Shown here: positions 1-6,676 of the stretch, piece by piece
How the letters are laid out: each line of letters starts with the position of its first letter
How positions within the stretch are numbered: position 1 is the first letter of the stretch
Origin: Candidatus Krumholzibacteriia bacterium
GTDB taxonomy: Bacteria; Krumholzibacteriota; Krumholzibacteriia; LZORAL124-64-63
Direction of reading: 5' to 3'
Length of the DNA stretch: 6,676 nt
NCBI GenBank assembly: GCA_030643455.1
Contig: DAOWLV010000183.1
Span: forward strand, 1 to 6,676
Notes under the pieces: generated by a model
Told to the model about the DNA's origin: nothing
Seen by the model: the letters and a program-made list of their open reading frames with translations, nothing else
Database searches by the model: none
Made by a program: the position numbers and the translations under genes

Positions 1-775
1 GCGGCCAGACTGCCTGGCAGGCGATCGTCCACTTCCGCACCCGAAATTTCGGCGATGAACCGTTTACGGCTGGCGCCAAGCAAAAGGGGGCGGTCCCCGG
101 CCACGACATCCAGGTTCCCCAGAAGAGCCAGGTTGTGGGCCAGGGTCTTGCCGAAACCGAGGCCCGGGTCAACTATCAGGCGCTCCGGAGCCACACCCTC
201 ATCCTGGGCCAGTCGGCAGCGGGCGGCCAACCAGCCGGTAACCTCGGCTACCACGTCGTAATACTTCGGGGCGTCCTGCATGGTCCGCGGGATGCCCTGC
301 ATGTGCATCAACACCAGCCCGCACCCACGTACCGCGGCCAGGGGGATCATCCGGGGGTCGCCCGTTCCGGCGGAAATGTCGTTGATGGCGTCGGCGCCGG
401 CGTCAAGAGCGGCGCTGGCCGTGCCGGAGCGCACCGTATCCACGGTCACCGGGATTTGGGTTTCAGTTCGCAAGGCCTCCAGGACGGGAAGCAAACGGTC
501 CATTTCTTCGGTTTCACTGACCGGTTGACTTCCGGGCCGTGAGGATTCCGCGCCCAGATCAATGAGGTCGGCGCCCGCGGCCACCTGCTCCAGGGCGAGT
601 TCTACCGCCGGACCGCATTCGGCATTGCGCGAACCGGGAAAGAAACTGTCGGACGTGAGATTGACGACACCCATGACCAGGGGTCGGCCCGGTGGTTCGA
701 GAACCAGGCGGCCCAGGTCCCATCCCGGCGCGAAAAAGGGGGCCGTCAGGCCCCCTTCGGGTTTTTCGGTGGGAT

Positions 776-779
<4 letters not shown>
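1..779 (-). CDS. folP: Dihydropteroate synthase, 3' end missing
   Basis: Joins 6-hydroxymethyl-7,8-dihydropterin pyrophosphate to p-aminobenzoate in cytosolic folate synthesis; it is the sulfonamide target. I translated 259 codons before the left edge. Family motifs appear in order: MGVVNLTSDSF at residues 36-46 (pterin loop 1), AESSRPG at 77-83 (loop 2), VDT at 113-115, INDIS at 132-136, MHMQG at 158-162, VDPGLGFGKT at 203-212 and LGASRKRFI at 234-242. Only the last 20-30 residues, with the usual RVHDV-type end, lie outside. The ATG at 779-777 overlaps the ftsH TGA as ATGA and has no Shine-Dalgarno site of its own, which suggests translational coupling. The first ~17 residues precede the usual family start and are encoded by a terminator-like hairpin, so the true start is less sure than the function. 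Loop 1 has Ser where most relatives have Pro (NVTPDSF). Confidence 0.96.
733..755 (-). terminator. Terminator-like hairpin inside the folP 5' end
   Basis: Read on the minus strand, GGGGGCC (755-749), loop TGAC and GGCCCCC (744-738) form a perfect 7-bp all-GC stem, followed at once by TTTTT (737-733). This is the shape of an intrinsic terminator. It starts about 20 bases after the ftsH stop codon. It also lies within the first ~16 codons of folP when folP is read from the overlapping ATG. It may end part of the tilS-ftsH transcripts, with folP expressed by readthrough or kept open by coupled ribosomes. In a GC-rich gene it could be chance, but the abrupt T-tract argues for function. Confidence 0.6.
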
Positions 780-2829
<2,050 letters not shown>

Positions 2830-2833
<4 letters not shown>

Positions 2834-4290
2834 TTAGTATCGTTCCCTTGCTTCGGATGTTCAGATCGATTGGCGACAGAGATAGTAACGGTCTGTTCGG
2901 TGGACGGCAACAACCGCGTTCTTTCGGCGCGCGCCATCCCGACCACCCACAGGATGCCGGCCTCATCGGTCACCACCAGGACACCGGGGCGATTTTCGCG
3001 GGAAACCTGCCTCTCCCGCAGAATATCGCTCAATTTCTTGGAGCCTTCCAGGCCGAACGGTTGAAACCGGTCACCGGGGTTCCAGTTCCGTACCCGCAGA
3101 TTGCCGGCCAGGCTGGAAGCGGGACAGGTCAACCGCCAGGTCGTTTCGTCGCCGGGATCGCCGACTCCCTCCTGGATGACCAGCTGATGATCAGCCTCCC
3201 CGGGTGAATTCTTCGTGACCAGGATACGATAATCCTCCGCTTTTCGCAGGGGAAGCGGTCCGGAACCGGCCTTACGGCCCAGTGTGTCGAAATCCCGGGT
3301 CAGGCGCAGGCCGCCGGGCAGATCGAGTCCGGAACCCGATTGCCCGGAAGCGAGCCAGGTCAGGACATCATCCACATGGACGCGCTCCAGATGCGAAGGT
3401 TGCCCGTCATCCAGCCAGAGTTTCAGCACTCGCCCGGCCAGCGGAGGATCCAGGGTCAGCAGGCGGGCCACGCTCAACTGGTCCCGGTGGTCCGGCAAAC
3501 GGACTTCAGCCAGGGCTTCTTCCGTGAATCCCTCCAGGAGTTCCATGTCCTGCTGAAGCAGATCGGCCAGCCTGGCCGGAACGTTTTCGCTGCCCGGGCC
3601 GAAGATACCCCTGGCCAGGGGCAATAATTCACGGCGAATCCGGGCCCGGACATTTTCCCCTTCCAGATTGGTGGCGTCCGTGCGCCAGGGTTGGCCGACC
3701 TCCTCGAGAAAGGCGATGATCTCGCTGCGGCCCACTTGAAGAAGCGGGTGGATGACGTGACCGCTGACCGGCAGGATGCCGCGCAGTCCGGCCGGTCCGG
3801 TGCCCCGGAACAGACGCATGATCACGGTTTCCACCTGGTCGTCGCGATGGTGACCGGTGGCCGCGCAGTGCAGGGAGGAGTTTTCGGCCAGGATCTTCTG
3901 GAAAAAGCGCCTGCGCAGATGGCGGGCGGCTTCCTCCAGCCCCTGGCCACGCGATCGGGCCACCGGCCGGGGGTCCTGGGCGGCTTCATGCAAAAAAATA
4001 TCCAGCTGGGCGCAGAGGCTGCGGCAGAAACCAGCGTCCCGGTCGGCCTCCCCTGGCCGCAACCGGTGGTTGAAATGGGCCGCCGCCAAGGGGGCACCCA
4101 CCTCGTTCGACCATGCCTTGGCGGCCAGCAGCAGGGCCACCGAGTCCGGTCCCCCGGACAATCCAACCAACAGGCCGGGCTCCGGGGTGCCGGGGCAGCA
4201 AGCGGTGACGAGTTCCCCGATCCGTGCCGAAACGCCCGTGATGAAGGGATGTTCTTGAAGAGGATGGTCGGGCACTCTGCCTCCGGACAT
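2830..4290 (-). CDS. tilS: tRNA(Ile)-lysidine synthetase
   Basis: Cytosolic ATP-dependent enzyme that converts C34 of tRNA-Ile(CAU) to lysidine, so that the tRNA reads AUA and is charged with Ile rather than Met. From ATG 4290 the product is 486 residues. The N-type PP-loop SGGPDS is at 45-50. The conserved HFNHRLR segment is near 72-78, ATGHHRDDQVET at 144-155, and GPAGLRGI at 165-172. The C-terminal substrate-binding domain has NPGDRFQPFG (404-413), a SKKLSDILRERQVSRE block (417-432) and GILWVVGMARAER (445-457). The frame stays open upstream, but that extension runs into the tRNA gene, so I place the start after it. A GTG at 4275, with GGAGG four bases before it (4280-4284), is an equally plausible start. 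The stop overlaps ftsH by ATGA. The usual RN of the RNxIR motif reads RA here (R215-A216). Confidence 0.95.
4280..4284 (-). promoter_or_regulatory. Possible Shine-Dalgarno site for a GTG start of tilS
   Basis: The minus strand reads GGAGG here, four bases before an in-frame GTG (4275-4273). No comparable site precedes the ATG at 4290. This favours the GTG start (481 residues), although the spacing is short. The protein family is unaffected by the choice. Confidence 0.4.
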
Positions 4291-4338
4291 GGGTGAGGCG
4301 GTAGCGAGTTGAAAACGATGGAAGTGGCAGAAAAATGA

Positions 4339-4415
4339 TGGTAGCGGCTCAGGGATTCGAACCCCGGACACTCGGATTATGATTCCGATGCTCTAACCAA
4401 CTGAGCTAAGCCGCC
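4339..4415 (-). tRNA. tRNA with CAU anticodon (elongator Met more likely than Ile2)
   Basis: A complete 77-nt cloverleaf with an encoded CCA end (4341-4339). The acceptor stem is GGCGGCT/AGCCGCT with one G1-U72 wobble and discriminator A73. The D arm is GCTC/GAGC, the anticodon stem TCGGA/TCCGA with loop ATCATAA, the variable loop GTGTC, and the T arm CGGGG/CCCTG with loop TTCGAAT. The anticodon CAT is at 4381-4379. CAU can be elongator Met, initiator Met or lysidine-modified Ile2. A1-72 mismatch typical of initiators is absent. The GGCGG...CCGCT acceptor end with G1-U72 matches my memory of elongator tRNA-Met such as that of Bacillus, so I favour Met. The gene lies 48 bases before tilS on the same strand with no clear terminator between, so the two may share a precursor. 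Confidence 0.95.
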
Positions 4416-4432
4416 ACCGATGTTGTCCAGAT

Positions 4433-4456
4433 CCGGAAAAAAGCCTGATTTTCCGG
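4433..4456 (-). other. Hairpin in the 5' leader of the tRNA-tilS transcript
   Basis: CCGGAAAA and TTTTCCGG form a perfect 8-bp inverted repeat around an 8-base loop. On the minus strand it would start within a few bases of the predicted transcription start and lie about 17 bases before the mature tRNA end. It would be removed with the leader by RNase P. It has no following T-run, so it is not an obvious terminator in either direction. Its role is unknown; 5'-end stabilisation is one possibility. Confidence 0.45.
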
Positions 4457-4466
4457 GCAGGGAGGC

Positions 4467-4495
4467 AATTTATTCAATCAGTGGATTCTTGTCAA
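4467..4495 (-). promoter_or_regulatory. Sigma70-type promoter for tRNA-tilS-ftsH-folP
   Basis: On the minus strand, TTGACA (4495-4490, perfect -35) is followed after exactly 17 bases by TAAATT (4472-4467, four of six matches to TATAAT). The start would fall near 4457-4460, about 42-45 bases before the tRNA. The bases just after the -10 box (GCCTCC) are GC-rich, like the discriminators of stable-RNA promoters under stringent control. The position before a tRNA gene supports the call. Confidence 0.75.
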
Positions 4496-4517
4496 GGATC
4501 CCCGATCCGGCTATTCT
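4489..4517 (+). promoter_or_regulatory. Sigma70-type promoter for the reductoisomerase gene
   Basis: TTGTCA (4489-4494, five of six) and TATTCT (4512-4517, four of six) are separated by exactly 17 bases. Seven bases follow the -10 box before the A of ATG 4525, so transcription would begin at or within a base or two of the start codon. The -35 box overlaps that of the divergent tRNA promoter by five bases. Confidence 0.6.
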
Positions 4518-4524
4518 GCGGTGC

Positions 4525-5547
4525 ATGGGGAAAAAAATATTCAAACAATACCCTCCGCCGGCGGGTACGGTGGTCGAGCCAGGTGAGGCCGACCTCGGTT
4601 CGCTGGACGGCAAGTTGGTGGCGGTGATCGGTTACGGCACCATGGGCCGCGCCCATGCCCTGAATCTCAGGCGCAGCGGTGTGGAGGTGGTCATCGGCGC
4701 CAGACCAGGTGCCGAATCGGGTAACAAGGCCAGAGGCAAGGGCTTTGACGTTCTCTCGGTGGGGGAGGCGGTTGCCGCGGGTGATGTCGTGATGCTCATG
4801 CTGCCGGACGAGTCCATGGCGACGGTTTATGCCCGGGATGTCGCGCCGAACCTGAAATCGACGGCCGCGATGGGGTTTGCCCACGGTTTTGCCATCGCCT
4901 TTGACCAGGTTCTGCCCGATCCGGGGCGCCCGGTCTTCCTGGTGGCGCCCAAGGGACAGGGCGATATGCTCGCCGAGGCCCACGCCGCCGGTTCAGGTGT
5001 GCCGGGCCTGCTGGCGGTCACCGAGGACTCACCTGTTGAAACCTGGGATCTGGCGGCATCGTATGCCTTGGCGGTCGGGTGTCTGGTCGGCGGTGGTTTC
5101 GTGACCACCTTCCGGGCCGAATGCGTGAGCGACCAGTTCGGCGAGCAGGTGGTCCTTTGCGGCGGGGTGATCGAGTTGCTCAAGTCGGCCTTCGATATCA
5201 TGGTCGCCGCGGGTTACGACGAGACCAACGCCTACTTCGAGTGCGTGCACGAGCTGAAGTTGATCACCGACCTGTTGCATCGTCACGGCATCGACGGCAT
5301 GCGGGACCGGATCAGCGGGACCGCCGCCTACGGAGGCCTGACGCGGGGGCCGCGACTCATCGATGACCGGGTGCGCGAAAACATGAAGCGGATCCTGTCC
5401 GAAATCGAAGCGGGCGAATTTGCGGAGGAGTTCCTGCGGAATCACCCCGAGACGGAAAACCTGGCCCGGACCGAAGCGGAAAGTCCCTTGGCCCGGACCG
5501 GGCGCAAAGTGCTGCCGCGGCTTCATCCGGATGAGACTACTGACTGA
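4525..5547 (+). CDS. ilvC: Ketol-acid reductoisomerase (divergent, class I length)
   Basis: Catalyses the Mg-dependent alkyl shift and NAD(P)H reduction of acetolactate or acetohydroxybutyrate in valine, leucine and isoleucine synthesis. The 340-residue product has a Rossmann domain with GYGTMG at 36-41, cofactor loop RPGAESG at 60-66, AHGF with H120, and PKGQG with K143. The helical KARI domain has metal-ligand candidates D203 and E207 (DQFGEQ), E239 and E243 (FECVHE), and S264 (ISGTAAYG). All catalytic positions are kept, so it should be active. However, the near-invariant GYGSQGHAHA reads GYGTMGRAHA. I start at ATG 4525 because the family N-terminus fits there; the frame is open to 4420, but that would cross both promoters. 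There is no Shine-Dalgarno site, consistent with a leaderless mRNA. No ilvB, ilvN or leu gene is adjacent. A KARI-like paralogue of other function remains possible. Confidence 0.87.
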   Translation: MGKKIFKQYPPPAGTVVEPGEADLGSLDGKLVAVIGYGTMGRAHALNLRRSGVEVVIGARPGAESGNKARGKGFDVLSVGEAVAAGDVVMLMLPDESMATVYARDVAPNLKSTAAMGFAHGFAIAFDQVLPDPGRPVFLVAPKGQGDMLAEAHAAGSGVPGLLAVTEDSPVETWDLAASYALAVGCLVGGGFVTTFRAECVSDQFGEQVVLCGGVIELLKSAFDIMVAAGYDETNAYFECVHELKLITDLLHRHGIDGMRDRISGTAAYGGLTRGPRLIDDRVRENMKRILSEIEAGEFAEEFLRNHPETENLARTEAESPLARTGRKVLPRLHPDETTD

Positions 5548-5549
5548 AC

Positions 5550-5555
5550 AAGGAG
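5550..5555 (+). promoter_or_regulatory. Shine-Dalgarno site of the Yip1-type gene
   Basis: AAGGAG lies 10 bases before ATG 5566 and three bases after the reductoisomerase stop. It supports the chosen start and an independent translation start on a shared transcript. Confidence 0.7.
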
Positions 5556-5565
5556 CAAACCGACC

Positions 5566-6264
5566 ATGAACGATTCATTTTTCGGAAGGCTCAAGGACCT
5601 GTTCACCAATCCGGGACGGCTCATGGAAAACGTGGGCGCCAATCCCCGCTGGTGGCAACCGGGACTGCTGGTCTGCCTGGTCATGATCGCCTTCGGCTGG
5701 ATGACCCTGCCCATTTCCGCCCCTGAACAGGCGGAATTGATGCGCGACTCGAAGCTCATGCAGATGCTTCCCGAGGATGCCGCGGACCAGCAGTACGAGG
5801 AGGCCCGGAACATTACCCCTGCCAAGCGGCTCACCCAGTCGGGCATCGCGGGTTTCACGTCCTGGCTGATGATCCTGATCTTCGGCTTGATCCTGGGGTT
5901 TTTCGTGCGGCTGGGTGGTGGCGAGGGGTCTTTCAAACAGGCCCTGGGTATCGTGTCCTGGGGTTCGCTTCCTGTTTTTGCCATCAGTTCGGCGGTCAAG
6001 CTGCCCCTCATCCTGCAGACCGAATCCGTGTTCAAGGTCAATATCGGCCTGGCCGCCCTGCTGCCGGGAGCCGAACCCGGGTCCGCCCTGTTCCAGACCC
6101 TCATGACCTATGGTGATTTCTTCACCTGGTGGGGACTTTTCCTGCTCGTGGTCGGTTTCGAAAGGGTGTTCAAGATGGGCCGCTCCGGTGCGGTCCTTTC
6201 GGTGCTGTTGCCCTGGGCATTAATGTCGGCAATCCCCCTGGCGTTGAGTCTCGTCTTCATGTAG
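5566..6264 (+). CDS. Yip1-family integral membrane protein
   Basis: A 232-residue hydrophobic protein with about five membrane helices at roughly 32-50, 96-116, 126-150, 184-203 and 209-231. The opening FFGRLKDLFTNPGRLME, followed by a Trp-rich segment before helix 1, is typical of bacterial Yip1-domain proteins, whose N-terminus often reads as a phase of 'NP...F'. The loop between helices 1 and 2 (51-95) is polar and charged. Bacterial members have no settled function; they often sit beside efflux adaptor and ABC-transporter genes, as here. It begins 18 bases after the reductoisomerase gene and ends 23 bases before the adaptor gene, so co-transcription is likely. No catalytic motif is visible. 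Family assignment is from overall pattern, not from a decisive motif. Confidence 0.75.
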   Translation: MNDSFFGRLKDLFTNPGRLMENVGANPRWWQPGLLVCLVMIAFGWMTLPISAPEQAELMRDSKLMQMLPEDAADQQYEEARNITPAKRLTQSGIAGFTSWLMILIFGLILGFFVRLGGGEGSFKQALGIVSWGSLPVFAISSAVKLPLILQTESVFKVNIGLAALLPGAEPGSALFQTLMTYGDFFTWWGLFLLVVGFERVFKMGRSGAVLSVLLPWALMSAIPLALSLVFM

Positions 6265-6274
6265 AAGATGCGGC

Positions 6275-6280
6275 AAGGAG
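6275..6280 (+). promoter_or_regulatory. Shine-Dalgarno site that fixes a GTG start
   Basis: AAGGAG lies seven bases before GTG 6288. No ATG in that frame occurs before codon 65, well inside the conserved lipoyl-like domain, so this site decides the start of the efflux adaptor gene. Confidence 0.8.
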
Positions 6281-6287
6281 TTGCAGA

Positions 6288-6676
6288 GTGAAAAAGAAGA
6301 TTCTCATTCCCCTGGCGGCGGTCGTTCTGATCGCGGTAGTGGTTTCCATTCTCAGGTCGGGGGACAAGCCGGAGGCCAAGGTGGAAACCCGGAAGGTCCA
6401 GAAGAAGGACCTGACGGCCCTGGTCAACTGTTCCGGGACCATCCAGCCCAAGCGCAAGGTCGACGTCAGCGCCAACGCCATGGGCACCATCGTGCACCTG
6501 GCCGTGGTGGAGGGCCAACATGTCGGCCAGGGCGACCTGCTGATGGAGATCGATCCCTCGGAATACGCTGCGGCGGTCAAGGCTCTCGAAGCTGTGATCA
6601 ATTCCTCCCGGGCGGATCTGAAACTGGCGGAGGCCTCGCTGGACAAGGCCAACCAGGATCGTGACCGGGCCGAGGA
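6288..6676 (+). CDS. Periplasmic efflux adaptor (HlyD/MacA type), 5' part
   Basis: Membrane-fusion proteins link an inner-membrane ABC or RND pump to an outer-membrane channel across the periplasm. I translated 129 codons from GTG 6288 to the right edge. Residues 2-4 are KKK, followed by a hydrophobic helix at about 5-22 that serves as signal anchor; no lipobox Cys is seen there. The segment from about 32 to 54 (VETRKVQKKDLTALVNCSG) is the typical first beta strand. Residues 55-92 form the first half of the lipoyl-like domain, with GTI at 66-68, VVEGQHVGQGDLLMEID at 73-89 and Y93. From 94 on the sequence becomes Ala/Glu/Lys-rich (LKLAEASLDKANQDRDRAE), the first arm of the alpha-helical hairpin. 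The pump genes, probably MacB-like ATPase and permease, would lie beyond the window. Confidence 0.92.
   Translation, partial: MKKKILIPLAAVVLIAVVVSILRSGDKPEAKVETRKVQKKDLTALVNCSGTIQPKRKVDVSANAMGTIVHLAVVEGQHVGQGDLLMEIDPSEYAAAVKALEAVINSSRADLKLAEASLDKANQDRDRAE

Noticed and set aside
4291..4371. Longer tilS start at GTG 4371
   Set aside because: The added 27 codons run through the 3' half of the tRNA gene and add nothing that matches the TilS family.
4420..4524. Longer reductoisomerase start at ATG 4420
   Set aside because: The extension crosses both divergent promoters and the tRNA leader, and the family N-terminus fits ATG 4525.
5460..5502. Short direct repeat TGGCCCGGACCG in the reductoisomerase 3' end
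   Set aside because: Two 12-base copies that encode LART twice in a GC-rich tail; too short and too few to suggest an element.
6281..6664. A 127-codon plus-strand frame starting at ATG 6281-region, and minus-strand frames at 6108-6652
   Set aside because: They overlap the adaptor gene in other frames. The GTG 6288 frame has a Shine-Dalgarno site, a signal anchor and a lipoyl-like domain; these have none.

Overview
The window is a GC-rich (roughly 60-65% by eye), densely coded bacterial chromosome segment. It has two divergent gene blocks that meet at a short, AT-richer regulatory gap near 4416-4524. A membrane-fusion efflux adaptor at the right edge points to a diderm (Gram-negative-type) cell. 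The minus-strand order tilS-ftsH-folP is widespread in diderm phyla (deltaproteobacterial-type lineages, Gemmatimonadota and related candidate phyla), so it does not fix the taxon. I see no insertion sequences, phage genes, CRISPR array or other sign of recent transfer.

The left block is transcribed leftwards. It starts with a tRNA gene with a CAU anticodon (4339-4415), then tilS (tRNA-Ile lysidine synthetase), ftsH (membrane AAA+ zinc protease) and folP (dihydropteroate synthase, cut by the left edge). The protein genes are joined by 4-base ATGA stop/start overlaps, so they probably form one translationally coupled operon led by the tRNA. A sigma70-type promoter with a 17-base spacer precedes the tRNA. 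A GC hairpin followed by a T-tract, terminator-like on the minus strand, lies inside the first codons of folP and could attenuate folP relative to ftsH.

The right block is transcribed rightwards. It holds a divergent ketol-acid reductoisomerase (branched-chain amino acid synthesis), a five-helix Yip1-type membrane protein, and the first part of a periplasmic adaptor protein of the HlyD/MacA type, cut by the right edge. Spacings of 18 and 23 bases with good Shine-Dalgarno sites suggest one transcript. The last two genes probably lead into an ABC or RND efflux module beyond the window.

The most interesting part is the gap. The -35 boxes of the two divergent promoters overlap almost completely on opposite strands, so RNA polymerase should not be able to fill both at once. 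The rightward promoter is placed so that the reductoisomerase mRNA would be leaderless. Apart from this, the window is mostly housekeeping; I did not find a convincing new multi-gene system.
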